IMG/VR virus record: IMGVR_UViG_3300047157_000101
Coordinates: 1 to 32,877 of that record
Strand: one strand, 5' to 3'
DNA from: a virus
DNA length: 32,877 bases
Part shown: positions 1 through 7,269 of the stretch, piece after piece
How positions within the stretch are numbered: position 1 is the first letter of the stretch
Layout of the letters: each line of letters starts with the position of its first letter
Position numbers and translations under genes: made by a program
Notes under the pieces: model-generated
Databases searched by the model: none
Seen by the model: the letters and a program-made list of their open reading frames with translations, nothing else
What the model was told of the DNA's origin: nothing

Positions 1-976
1 TAATAGTCGCTGTAGGTGATCTGTATTCTCCACCATACAATTTAAATTTTCCACCGGAATATACTAAGTTTCCAGCAAGTGAAGAAAGTATAGTTTCTAT
101 ATTATCTTGAAAAGAACTAGCTGTATCTAATACACCGTTACAGGTATATCTTTTTTGAGTTGAACCATCATCTAATGTGACTAACTCATCACATAAATTA
201 GCAGCTGAACTAAATGTTGTATCATCTATTCTTGCTGTTGAAACACCTAATCCATATTGTGTATTAGTTAGATAATCTCTTAAAGCTAAAGCTGGATTAT
301 CACTCCATGCTGTAGTGTTGTTTCTAGGATCAAAAACTTTAGCTCCTTTAACTTTTACAGTTAAATTTGGAATACCATTTACATAAATTTCCTGATTGTA
401 GCCAAGAATCATAGGCACACACGCTATTCCTTTAAAAGTATCTGATGCTGTTAAATCAGTATAGGTAACAAAATTACTGTTTTGTGTTTGTCCTGTTTGT
501 CCTCTCATAGATGAATCTATATTAGCGTATCTATCACTAGAAGATGGATTTGGATTATATCTTGATGGAGCGTCTACTTGTCCATTAACTATAGTTAATT
601 CTTCACCATCAAAATAAAATTTTTCAAATTCTTCTACTTCGTGTCCAGCTATACCTAGCAAAATATAAAGATTACCTCTATCTATATTTCCAGCTATTTG
701 ACTTTCAGAAATATATAAGATTGTGCCACCCATTACAGCACTTCCATATACTATTTTTCTACTTTGAATAGGACTTCTAATAGTATCAGTTCTACCCATC
801 ATAGTGGCCATTTTAGGCATCATAGCTTGAGCTGCAAAGAATAAAGGTACACCAGTAATTATTGTTGTAGCTGACCAAACTACAGCGTTATAAATTGCCG
901 TTCCTTTTGTTAAACCAAGAGCAGTACCAGCTATCCATTTAGCTGCGTCTGCTATAGCTAATCCAATCGCTTCCAT
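1..976 (-). CDS. Tail tip / host-specificity protein J, N-terminal 325 codons (continues across the window ends)
   Basis: This is the N-terminal part of a gpJ-like central tail-tip protein, the baseplate subunit that contacts the host and closes the tail tube. Start is ATG at 976, preceded by AAGGA six bases upstream and one base after the stop of the NlpC-like gene. The N-terminus holds a short hydrophobic stretch (about residues 25-50), followed by the conserved J-type fold with motifs such as YGSAVMGG and GEEFEKFYFDGE-like text. The frame has no stop before base 1, where one base of a codon is left over. Joining it to base 32877 gives a Thr codon and then ITEDDIVG, which is the usual continuation in this family (…TITEDDLVG…). 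Together with 32183-32877 this makes a 556-residue protein. The family call is confident; the length is short for J because the C-terminal part is encoded separately (30660-31625). Confidence 0.88.
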   Translation of the reverse strand, partial: MEAIGLAIADAAKWIAGTALGLTKGTAIYNAVVWSATTIITGVPLFFAAQAMMPKMATMMGRTDTIRSPIQSRKIVYGSAVMGGTILYISESQIAGNIDRGNLYILLGIAGHEVEEFEKFYFDGEELTIVNGQVDAPSRYNPNPSSSDRYANIDSSMRGQTGQTQNSNFVTYTDLTASDTFKGIACVPMILGYNQEIYVNGIPNLTVKVKGAKVFDPRNNTTAWSDNPALALRDYLTNTQYGLGVSTARIDDTTFSSAANLCDELVTLDDGSTQKRYTCNGVLDTASSFQDNIETILSSLAGNLVYSGGKFKLYGGEYRSPTATI

Positions 977-977
977 G

Positions 978-1391
978 TTAAATCCTTAAACTTCTTACGT
1001 TAAAAAAATGCTCTCCAACATCTAAATCAAATGTCTTTAATCCTTCTTTTGAAGGAGCTAATAATTTATTTTTATAATAAACTAATGATATGTCTTTAAA
1101 GCTATCATCAACTCTAGCTATAGTAGATGTAACAACATCACCATCTTGTAATTTATTTAAATTGGTATGTTGTCTAAATCGAACATCAAAAATATCAAAC
1201 ATTGATTTATATTTTAGTTTTACCATTAATTTTTTTACACTATCCACGTCATGCCATTTTCCAATGCCTTTAACATGATTAATACCAGTAGCTATTTCTA
1301 CAGCTTCATTAGCAAATAAGATACAATCATTAGCACCCCATTTAAAAGGTTCTTGTAATTTACGTTCTACAAAATCGTCTAAAATATTCAT
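978..1391 (-). CDS. NlpC/P60-like tail assembly protein (gpK-like, DUF6950 type)
   Basis: A 137-residue protein placed between the tail hub gene and J, the position of lambda gpK, a cell-wall-peptidase-like component acting during tail tip assembly or DNA entry. The N-terminus carries the WGANDCILFAN motif (residues 18-28), where Cys23 matches the catalytic Cys of the NlpC/P60-like family in its small DUF6950 form. A His later in the chain (His128 in GEHFF, or His94 earlier) could complete the site, but I cannot fix it. The Shine-Dalgarno (SD) sequence is weak, so it is probably translated by coupling to the gene just upstream (four-base gap). It may equally act as a purely structural plug. 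Confidence 0.65.
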   Translation of the reverse strand: MNILDDFVERKLQEPFKWGANDCILFANEAVEIATGINHVKGIGKWHDVDSVKKLMVKLKYKSMFDIFDVRFRQHTNLNKLQDGDVVTSTIARVDDSFKDISLVYYKNKLLAPSKEGLKTFDLDVGEHFFNVRSLRI

Positions 1392-1395
1392 TTAA

Positions 1396-2364
1396 TTAAT
1401 AAACAATTCCTCTTTTTATAATATCTTCTATTTGTTGATCTATCTCAGCTTGAGTAGGTGTTTTAACAACTTTAGCAACTTGTGAATAAGGAATACCCCA
1501 TAATATCTCTTTATTTTGTAAATCAGCGACATACCGCAAAGAAACATCTCCAGTATGAAGGTTTTGCTGGTCTTCGTCTGTGAATCTACTAATCCGTGTA
1601 CGTTTTAAGTTAATTAATGAAGATTCTACATTTAATGTAATGTTAGAAGTATCACCATTTTGTGTAATATTCATTGTGTCCATTAAACCAGTAAATATTT
1701 CATAAGGTGTTACTGTTAATTGACCATTAACCAAACATCCAAAATAAATTGTACAATCCCTATTTTGATATGTCTCGTAAAGTGCGCTAGTCATTAAATT
1801 AGATGGAATACCACTTAAAGATAATGTAATACCTTTAGCTTCAACTTTATTTGATTCTCCAATAGATGAAATACCACCTAGTTGGCCTGCTCCTACATAC
1901 GTTTCAGAATCAATCGTTATATTACCATACCCAGTCCATAATCTTACAGCTGGATCAACAACTCTAACTTTTGCACCCATACCACTATGATTAGCACATT
2001 TATACCATACTTCATCAGGTGCATTAGATGGTACAGTCCATGTATTTTTTGCTCCAGTAGTTCCAGCAGTACCACTATAAATTTGTCCACCTACTAGAGT
2101 AGCGCCATCTTCGCTTGTTACAATAAATAATGGATGATTACTGTTAGAGTTATCAGACTGATCAAATATAACAGTATTTCCCCTAGCTACTGTAAAATCA
2201 TATTGCTGTAATCCATCTACCTGATATTTATTTCCATTACCAGTTGTCATTACTTTAGTATTAAAAGTTCTTGTTACGATTCCTGAAAAGTCACAATCAA
2301 CAGCATAAAATGGCTCTACTACATCACCAGCGATCTGAGATGAAAAGTTAATATTTCTAGACAT
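1396..2364 (-). CDS. Tail hub protein (gpL-like position) with an inserted cupredoxin-like domain
   Basis: A 322-residue tail-tip protein. Residues about 14-32 and 138-290 form one domain typical of phage hub proteins: the text RLWTGYGNITI, then GISSIGE, LSLSGIPS and a final EILWG block follow the usual family order. Between the two parts, residues about 38-137 form a separate beta-sandwich-like insert that resembles a cupredoxin: His77 in SNHPLF, then WYKCANHSGMG at 120-130, giving Cys123, His126 and Met129 in a C-x2-H-x2-M pattern like a type-1 copper site. I see the ligand pattern; copper binding is not shown and some phage copies of this fold may be purely structural. The start has AGGAAG seven bases upstream and overlaps the small basic gene before it by eight bases. 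Confidence 0.75.
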   Translation of the reverse strand: MSRNINFSSQIAGDVVEPFYAVDCDFSGIVTRTFNTKVMTTGNGNKYQVDGLQQYDFTVARGNTVIFDQSDNSNSNHPLFIVTSEDGATLVGGQIYSGTAGTTGAKNTWTVPSNAPDEVWYKCANHSGMGAKVRVVDPAVRLWTGYGNITIDSETYVGAGQLGGISSIGESNKVEAKGITLSLSGIPSNLMTSALYETYQNRDCTIYFGCLVNGQLTVTPYEIFTGLMDTMNITQNGDTSNITLNVESSLINLKRTRISRFTDEDQQNLHTGDVSLRYVADLQNKEILWGIPYSQVAKVVKTPTQAEIDQQIEDIIKRGIVY

Positions 2365-2527
2365 AGAGATGCTTCCTCATTTCTTCTATTTTAATTTGTT
2401 TTTTTCTTTTTTTACGTTGTGATTTATGACCTTGAATAAACAACTCAGGATATAATTCTTTCATCCATAATACTTGACCTTTCATTCCTCTATGACTCCT
2501 TTTACCATGTGGATTTTTGTCTTTCAT
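2357..2527 (-). CDS. Small basic protein, function unknown
   Basis: A 56-residue, lysine- and arginine-rich protein (for example KSQRKKRKKQIK) located between the moron terminator and the hub gene. I chose the ATG at 2527 because GGAG lies six bases upstream; an in-frame ATG four codons earlier (2539) sits directly on the T-tract of the terminator and has no ribosome site. The last eight bases overlap the start of the hub gene, so the two are probably translated together. The basic tail could bind nucleic acid, but there is no family I recognise. Confidence 0.6.
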   Translation of the reverse strand: MKDKNPHGKRSHRGMKGQVLWMKELYPELFIQGHKSQRKKRKKQIKIEEMRKHLYV

Positions 2528-2539
2528 TATTTTCTCCAT

Positions 2540-2567
2540 AAAAAAAGGAGAGTTAAAAAACTCTCCT
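2540..2567 (-). terminator. Rho-independent terminator ending the moron unit
   Basis: On the minus strand a nine-base perfect stem (AGGAGAGTT paired with AACTCTCCT) with a four-base loop is followed by seven T. It lies 29 bases past the stop of the 61-residue moron gene and just before the small basic gene. It closes a unit that begins with its own promoter at about 2830. Because tail genes continue downstream on the same strand, late transcripts must read through it or resume beyond it. Confidence 0.85.
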
Positions 2568-2595
2568 CTTAATTTTATATTTTAATGTATATTTT

Positions 2596-2781
2596 TTAAC
2601 ACCATCTTTGTATATCAGCTGGTGTGTGTTCTTTAGTTAATTTTTTCATAAAATATTCAGCGTGTTTTTTTAACTCATAAAAATCTACAAATAAAACACT
2701 TTCATATTCAGTATTTACATCTTGTTTTAAAACTACTTGGTAAAGATCGTTTGTTGTTTTTTTCATTGTTAAAGTTTTCAT
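2596..2781 (-). CDS. Moron-type small protein with its own early promoter
   Basis: A 61-residue protein with no family I recognise: lysine-rich, with an aromatic centre (SVLFVDFYELKKHAEYF) and a C-terminal Trp-Cys. I chose the second of two adjacent ATG codons because AGGAG then lies six bases upstream, the same spacing as in the early gene at 23044. The leader CATAAACAGGAGATTA is identical over 16 bases to that of the 23044 gene. With a promoter and operator upstream and a strong terminator downstream, it is an autonomous unit set inside the tail operon. Such units often act on the host or exclude other phages; that role is inference. Confidence 0.7.
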   Translation of the reverse strand: MKTLTMKKTTNDLYQVVLKQDVNTEYESVLFVDFYELKKHAEYFMKKLTKEHTPADIQRWC

Positions 2782-2804
2782 CATAATCTCCTGTTTATGA
2801 TTTT

Positions 2805-2832
2805 AAGATATCACATTGACAACAGGTGTCAA
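2805..2832 (-). promoter_or_regulatory. Moron promoter with 17-bp operator palindrome
   Basis: Leftward promoter: -35 TTGACA (2827-2832), 16-base spacer, -10 TATCTT (2805-2810). The -35 box is one arm of a perfect palindrome, TTGACACCTGTTGTCAA (2816-2832, minus strand). The same TTGACA-N5-TGTCAA pattern overlaps the -35 box of the promoters at 26980 and 23097, so a common regulator is likely. Confidence 0.75.
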
Positions 2833-2865
2833 CAATAAAAAACATTTTATTTAATTATTTTTTAT

Positions 2866-3495
2866 TTACGTTATAGACTCAATAGCTGTAAACCCTAAAC
2901 CATAGAGAGATGCTTGATTTACGTTATAATTCATCTCATTACTTGCCATTCTAAATATACCAGTAGCATTAGTTGTTGTTATAGCTTCTGAGCCTGTTAG
3001 GTTCGTTCTAAGAGCTGGATATATATCTAATACCACATTACCACTAGAATCTGTATTTGCGTTTGTAAGCACCTTTAAAAGTTGTCTACTACTACCAGTT
3101 AAAATACTAATAAAATCACCTGCCTTTAGCCAATTTGTCGTTGAAGCAGTTGCACCTGTTACTGATAAAGATTGAGAGTTAGCCGAATGAGAACCATTGA
3201 CTGTTGGAGTACCGCCACCATTTCCTTGAGGAGTTAAACTATCAGGATTAGGTTGCATATAAAACGTACCTTGCATACCTCTTAAAGAAGTTAACCATGC
3301 TATCCATGTTTCAGCGTTTTCACGTTTTAATGGAATAAGTCTGACATCAGCTTCCCAAGTCTCTCCACTCCATTTATAAATTTGTTGTTGATAAGTAAAA
3401 GGAGAAATATTGATGCCATTGGTCGATCTTGCTGTTAAGGTTACGGATTGAAAAGATGTTGTATCAGGTAATGTTAAAGGATAGGTAATAGTCAT
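2866..3495 (-). CDS. Minor tail / distal tail protein (gpM-like position)
   Basis: A 209-residue protein directly downstream of the tape measure, where lambda places gpM and related phages a distal-tail protein that joins tube and tip. The N-terminal half has the typical layout in which the chain crosses to a block of the type WEADVRLIPLKRENAETW, then LTSLRGMQGTFYM. The middle (residues about 88-115) is a Gly/Ser/Thr-rich linker; the end has the short beta stretches seen in this family. The start has GGAG six bases upstream and lies one base after the tape measure stop. It is the last tail gene before the moron unit. Confidence 0.7.
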   Translation of the reverse strand: MTITYPLTLPDTTSFQSVTLTARSTNGINISPFTYQQQIYKWSGETWEADVRLIPLKRENAETWIAWLTSLRGMQGTFYMQPNPDSLTPQGNGGGTPTVNGSHSANSQSLSVTGATASTTNWLKAGDFISILTGSSRQLLKVLTNANTDSSGNVVLDIYPALRTNLTGSEAITTTNATGIFRMASNEMNYNVNQASLYGLGFTAIESIT

Positions 3496-3496
3496 T

Positions 3497-5131
3497 TTAT
3501 CTCCTCAGTTGTGCGTCTTGAACAGCACCTTTAGATACTTGTGCAATAGCTGGTAATAATTGTAAAACTTCACTTCTTACACTAGCTTGAATACCGGTAG
3601 CAAAATTAATGTTTTGTTCAATGGTAATACCACCACCTGATCCTAATTTATTATTAGGAATAATAGCACCATTTGTTGATGGCACAAATAATTCAGGTTG
3701 TCCATTTTCTCCCACCATATAAGGTCTACCACCAACTACATTTCGGCCTACTACACCACCTGCCGGCTTAGTAAATCCTAATCCATCTAAAAAACCACCA
3801 AATGCACCTGTAATTGGTGCCATTATAGCCCTAGCTACAAACATTTTTACTATTTGAGCTAAAATAATTTTACCTAAATCTCTAAAAGCATCACCAGCGT
3901 TTTTAGTTCCCATTATTATATCTTCAAATGCTTTACCCATAGATGTAGATATAGTTACAGCTAAAGTATCAAATTGATCTGTCATATTTAAAGAGTCTTT
4001 TCTAAGTTTACTTAATTTAAGAAAAGTTTGTTGCCATCCTCTATTTTTTTCTTCTTGACTTCGTTGCCAAGCCTTCATGTGTTCGTCTTGTTGATTTGCT
4101 TCTTGTTCTCTATCAAGTTTTCTTTGTGCTTTGTAATCTAATAACGATTGTAGTTGTTTATTACTAAAATTATTCATAGAAACTAACATTTTATCAATGG
4201 TTTTTTCAAATTCATCAACGTCAAATAAATCAGTAGTACCAAAGGTAAACACTTTAACCATTTTTCTAAAAGCTAATGCTAATTTTCTAAAGACTAAAAC
4301 AAAATTAATTGAAAATGTTGTTAATGCAATAGTTATATCTAATAATAAATCATATAATCCATTAAAAAAATCATCCATTCCACCATCTTTTATAAAATCC
4401 TTCATAAAATTAGTTAAAGAATCCGTTATTTTTTGCATTGCAGGTGCTAATTCAGCTGTTAAACTGTTTGCTATACCTCTTAACGTAAACTTAAAACTTG
4501 ATAAACTATCGTTAAAATCTTCTATACCTTTAGCTGATGCTGAACTTAGTGCAATTCCTAATTTTAATGCTTCTTCCTGCATTTTTGATAGACCATCACC
4601 ACCAAGATCAAGCATATTGACCATAACCATACCAGCTCTACCAAACAACTGACTTGCTACACCTAATTTTTCAGATTGTGTACTTAAATCAGATATTCTA
4701 TCAGATATTAGTTTTATCTGTTCGTCAAAACTCATAGTCATTAAAGTCTTAGCTTCAAGATTTAATCTATCTAATCCGTAAACAGCAGTTCCTAAATTTC
4801 TACTTGCTTCATATATATTTTTAGATAATTTTTGAAAAGCACTTTGTACTGTTTCGACACTTTCACCAGCTAAAACAGATGCTAATTCATACCCTGCTAG
4901 TTGTTGAGTAGTTAAGCCTAATCTATCTGCTAATTTTTTATTAGCATCAACTAATTTTAAACTACTTCTTATCATTAAGCCAATACCAGCTAAACCAGCA
5001 ACACCAACTAAAGCTGTTTTCATGCTAAATATAGACTTAGTTGCTGTTTTTAAACTACGTCCAAGCGTAAGAAACATACCTTTAGTTTTATCTTTACCGG
5101 TAATTGGAATCTGTACTGGTACTCTTGTCAT
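3497..5131 (-). CDS. Tail tape measure protein (lambda gpH type)
   Basis: A 544-residue protein, the largest in the tail block, directly after the G/GT chaperone. The N-terminus is basic, then a hydrophobic segment at about 39-56 (TALVGVAGLAGIGLMI); a second hydrophobic region lies near 262-290. The centre is long and helical with many Gln, Lys and Glu. The C-terminus (about 400-544) matches the lambda gpH end, with GKAFEDI, ALGF-like and MVGENGQPELFVPS motifs. Its helix length sets tail length; at the usual 0.15 nm per residue a tail of about 80 nm is expected (inference). The start overlaps the GT stop as ATGA and has AAAGGA upstream. Confidence 0.93.
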   Translation of the reverse strand: MTRVPVQIPITGKDKTKGMFLTLGRSLKTATKSIFSMKTALVGVAGLAGIGLMIRSSLKLVDANKKLADRLGLTTQQLAGYELASVLAGESVETVQSAFQKLSKNIYEASRNLGTAVYGLDRLNLEAKTLMTMSFDEQIKLISDRISDLSTQSEKLGVASQLFGRAGMVMVNMLDLGGDGLSKMQEEALKLGIALSSASAKGIEDFNDSLSSFKFTLRGIANSLTAELAPAMQKITDSLTNFMKDFIKDGGMDDFFNGLYDLLLDITIALTTFSINFVLVFRKLALAFRKMVKVFTFGTTDLFDVDEFEKTIDKMLVSMNNFSNKQLQSLLDYKAQRKLDREQEANQQDEHMKAWQRSQEEKNRGWQQTFLKLSKLRKDSLNMTDQFDTLAVTISTSMGKAFEDIIMGTKNAGDAFRDLGKIILAQIVKMFVARAIMAPITGAFGGFLDGLGFTKPAGGVVGRNVVGGRPYMVGENGQPELFVPSTNGAIIPNNKLGSGGGITIEQNINFATGIQASVRSEVLQLLPAIAQVSKGAVQDAQLRR

Positions 5132-5651
5132 TTCTTCATCCTTTTAGATTCTAATGAATAAAAAGCTATCCATTGGTAAAATTCTTCTAAAGTCATATCT
5201 TTAATGGTTTGTAATGGTAAATGTAAGCGATCCGCAAGCTGAAATTGTGCCATCAGTTGAGAATCGCTTATTATTTTTTTTCAGATGCTTCCAAGCTAAT
5301 ATCTTCAGCAAATAATTTTTCTAACATTTGTGAGGAAATGTTGGTAACAAAGTTAATATCCATTCCTAAGAACGCTTGTCTATCACCTTCATCAAATATT
5401 TTTTTGCCTTCTTCGTTTTTAGCTTTTAGCATAATTAAATCTAAGAGAGATGCAAAAGATGGAATATCACCATTCATAATTCTATTGTAAAAATCAGGAT
5501 GTTGTTTTCTTATTCTCTCATCTTCTCTAACAGTCATCTTAGTGAAATAAATGTGCAATGGTTCACCATCTACACCTAACTCAGCAACTTCAATACAGAA
5601 TTTATCTTGATCTTGTTGCAACGCTTTCATGCGATCACTAATTGATGACAT
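5128..5651 (-). CDS. Tail assembly chaperone GT (made by -1 frameshift)
   Basis: The frameshift product of the chaperone gene. Ribosomes reading the zero frame (5271-5651) reach GAA AAA AAA TAA; a -1 slip on A-AAA-AAA leads to ATA ATA AGC and 48 more residues, ending in a TGA that overlaps the tape measure start. The extension contains LADRLHLPLQTI and MTLEEFYQWIAFY, which is the typical end of T-like extensions in lambda-type phages (adrlhlp…I…mt.eEf..W.ayy). The total is 174 residues. GT binds the tape measure and recruits tube subunits during tail assembly. The slip site, the conserved extension text and the position all agree. Confidence 0.88.
5271..5651 (-). CDS. Tail assembly chaperone G (zero-frame product)
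   Basis: A 126-residue, acidic-helical protein between tube and tape measure genes, the position of lambda gpG. It reads through TKMTVREDERIRK and a helical C-terminus ending in SEKK. Its last codons form the slippery run used to make GT. It is made in excess over GT and coats the tape measure before tube assembly. No strong SD is present; the start follows the tube gene by two bases, so coupling is likely. Confidence 0.85.
   Translation of the reverse strand: MSSISDRMKALQQDQDKFCIEVAELGVDGEPLHIYFTKMTVREDERIRKQHPDFYNRIMNGDIPSFASLLDLIMLKAKNEEGKKIFDEGDRQAFLGMDINFVTNISSQMLEKLFAEDISLEASEKK
5274..5281 (-). promoter_or_regulatory. Slippery run for -1 ribosomal frameshift
   Basis: Eight A in a row on the minus strand, read GAA AAA AAA TAA in the zero frame, give a canonical A_AAA_AAA heptamer right before the stop codon. 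A stop directly after the slip site favours pausing. The -1 frame is open for 48 further codons of recognisable GT extension. Confidence 0.85.
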
Positions 5652-5653
5652 TA

Positions 5654-6061
5654 TTAACTAGCTGTAGCTTCTGTTAGTGTACCAGTACCGGTGATGCTGA
5701 CGGACGCTGTAAATACGCCGTTGGCTTCACCATTCCAGCTAATTCCTGAAATTAAACCATTTCCAGTTAAATATTTATCTACTCCAGCTGCTGTACCTTC
5801 ATAATAAAATGATACGGAAACTGCTGCTGAATTACCAACTGCTGCAGCTAAAATTGCTGCTGTTGCTTGATCACTCTCATCATAAAAAATCTCAAGACTG
5901 GCAGTAAAACTGTCAAGAGTGTTAACAAAAGTTTTTGAAGTTGTGCCTATTGCACTAGTTTCTGCATTGTCTACGGTTTTATCTATAGAAAATGCACTAC
6001 ATTGAGTAAGTGTGTCTGAGCCAATTTTAATAACTGCATCAGAACCGGTTGCGTATGCCAT
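5654..6061 (-). CDS. Major tail tube protein
   Basis: A 135-residue protein rich in Ala, Ser, Thr and Gly with many beta strands, placed between gpU-like and G genes, the position of lambda gpV. The text TLTQCSAFSIDKTVDNAETS and the later NGLISGISWNGEANGVFTAS follow the common tail tube fold, in which an early strand pair is followed by a loop that contacts the next ring. It builds the tail tube as stacked rings. It has the best ribosome site of this block (AAAGGAG, six bases before ATG), as expected for an abundant protein. Confidence 0.87.
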   Translation of the reverse strand: MAYATGSDAVIKIGSDTLTQCSAFSIDKTVDNAETSAIGTTSKTFVNTLDSFTASLEIFYDESDQATAAILAAAVGNSAAVSVSFYYEGTAAGVDKYLTGNGLISGISWNGEANGVFTASVSITGTGTLTEATAS

Positions 6062-6072
6062 TTAAATCTCCT

Positions 6073-6516
6073 TTATAATGGTGTTGATGAATTCGTTACA
6101 GTATTCATATAACGAACATTGTACGTGAGTTTACAGATGCCTAATGGCTTTTCACCCTCACTTGTGAAATCAATATCCGTACTGGATAAAAATTGTGTTA
6201 TACATAAGTTGTTTAAAGTTAAATCAGTTCCTAAACTGTTCTCAACTTCACCAGCTATTGTATCTAATGTGTTTTCAATATTTTGATTAGCTTCCGCATA
6301 ACACTCAATTATAACTTCTAGTTCTCTATCAAGAGTTACATTAGGCGCTATTGTAGAAATTTCAGATGTTTCATTTTGTGTATAGACTGCTAAGGCCGGT
6401 AATTCACCTTGTAGGATATTGTATAGCTTACTATCGTAAACATTTGCTCCGGTAGTCGCTAAACCAGTTACATCAGCTATTATTCTGTCTCTTATCTGTT
6501 GTCTAATATGTGTCAT
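6073..6516 (-). CDS. Tail terminator / minor tail protein (gpU-like)
   Basis: A 147-residue protein between the gpFII-like and tube genes, where lambda has Z and U. It starts with IRQQIRDRI, then VYDSKLYNI and ELPALAVYT, a sequence of features typical of gpU-like proteins (an N-terminal helix, a loop with the name-giving LP, then strands). gpU caps the finished tail and joins it to the head. The start overlaps the preceding stop as TAATG, which fits reinitiation. Confidence 0.75.
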   Translation of the reverse strand: MTHIRQQIRDRIIADVTGLATTGANVYDSKLYNILQGELPALAVYTQNETSEISTIAPNVTLDRELEVIIECYAEANQNIENTLDTIAGEVENSLGTDLTLNNLCITQFLSSTDIDFTSEGEKPLGICKLTYNVRYMNTVTNSSTPL

Positions 6517-6839
6517 TATTGTTTTTGTAAATGTATCATAGTTACATTCGTTCCATCACGTTCAATAATTTTTACTTTATATGTTACGTCTACATTGTTT
6601 ATTGGAATAATTAAAAAATCATTTTCTTTTCCGTTTTCAGGAATACTTGATGTTTTTAATGTAAAAGTAGGTTGGCTTGTAGATACTGGTGCATTTAATT
6701 CATCAAAACCAGTAAAGAATTGATTATCAAATATACCAGTAACTACATATTTATCATTATTTGACGCATATCTCCATGTAGCACTTACTGCAAAATCATT
6801 GAGATTAAAAAACGCATCATTAGCTAGATTGAGATTCAT
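6516..6839 (-). CDS. Head-tail joining protein (gpFII-like)
   Basis: A 107-residue protein following the capsid block. It carries the N-terminal FFNLNDFAVSATW, then VVTGIFDNQF and a C-terminal KVKIIERDGTNVTMI, a layout typical of the small FII/attachment family: a flexible N-terminus, a beta barrel with GIFDN, and a strand with DGTG. FII completes the head and offers the surface where the tail docks. It starts inside the end of the 62-residue gene (20-base overlap), so it is cotranslated. Confidence 0.75.
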   Translation of the reverse strand: MNLNLANDAFFNLNDFAVSATWRYASNNDKYVVTGIFDNQFFTGFDELNAPVSTSQPTFTLKTSSIPENGKENDFLIIPINNVDVTYKVKIIERDGTNVTMIHLQKQ

Positions 6840-7008
6840 TTTCTTCTACTTTCTCTTGAGGTTTAGCTTCAGATTGACCTAAATCTAATGTAGCTACATT
6901 ATGATTAACTAATTTATCGGCATAAACACCACCAACATCCACAATATCGCCTTTTTTATAAGAAACGCCTAATATTTCAGTTTTTATTAGTAATTTAATT
7001 TTAGCCAC
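6820..7008 (-). CDS. Small SH3-like protein, second copy
   Basis: A 62-residue protein starting with GTG at 7008 (AGAGGT eight bases upstream). Residues 4-45 resemble the end of the neighbouring 88-residue protein: both have a lysine-rich first strand with LL, a G-D-x-(V/I) turn and end in (V)ATL. The C-terminal tail is acidic and Gln-rich. Small proteins of this kind sit between capsid and joining genes in many phages; they may decorate the capsid or complete the neck. A duplication of the neighbouring gene is likely (inference). Confidence 0.6.
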   Translation of the reverse strand: MAKIKLLIKTEILGVSYKKGDIVDVGGVYADKLVNHNVATLDLGQSEAKPQEKVEENESQSS

Positions 7009-7267
7009 GATTTTTTACCTCTTTAGTAGTAGAAGATTTTAAACCGTCACTTCTATCAGTTTTTTTTTCTTTCTTAGCAGATGATAATGTTGCTACACCA
7101 GTATTAACAAGAAAATTTCCATCTTTTTCAGAAATTTCAATAGTATCACCGGAATTAACTACTTTTCCATCTACTCTAGTTGCTCTAAGTAATGTTATTT
7201 TCATAGTATTCATGGGAGCGGATTTCTCCGCTCCCTTCCCTTCAAATTGTTGTTGAGTTAATGCCAT
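7001..7267 (-). CDS. Small SH3-like head protein, first copy
   Basis: An 88-residue protein directly downstream of the capsid gene. The core (residues about 21-62) has ITLLRATRVDGKVVNSGD followed by the FLVNTGVATL end; it looks like a small beta barrel. The C-terminus is a charged linker (KKEKKTDRSDG) and the stop overlaps the GTG of the second copy by eight bases. The function is not known to me; capsid decoration or neck role is a guess from position. Confidence 0.6.
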   Translation of the reverse strand: MALTQQQFEGKGAEKSAPMNTMKITLLRATRVDGKVVNSGDTIEISEKDGNFLVNTGVATLSSAKKEKKTDRSDGLKSSTTKEVKNRG

Positions 7268-7269
7268 AA

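Noticed and set aside
4197-4652. Open frame on the plus strand opposite the tape measure gene
   Set aside because: It is the mirror of a strongly supported gene, has no ribosome site and low-complexity Ser/Asn/Lys text typical of antisense frames.
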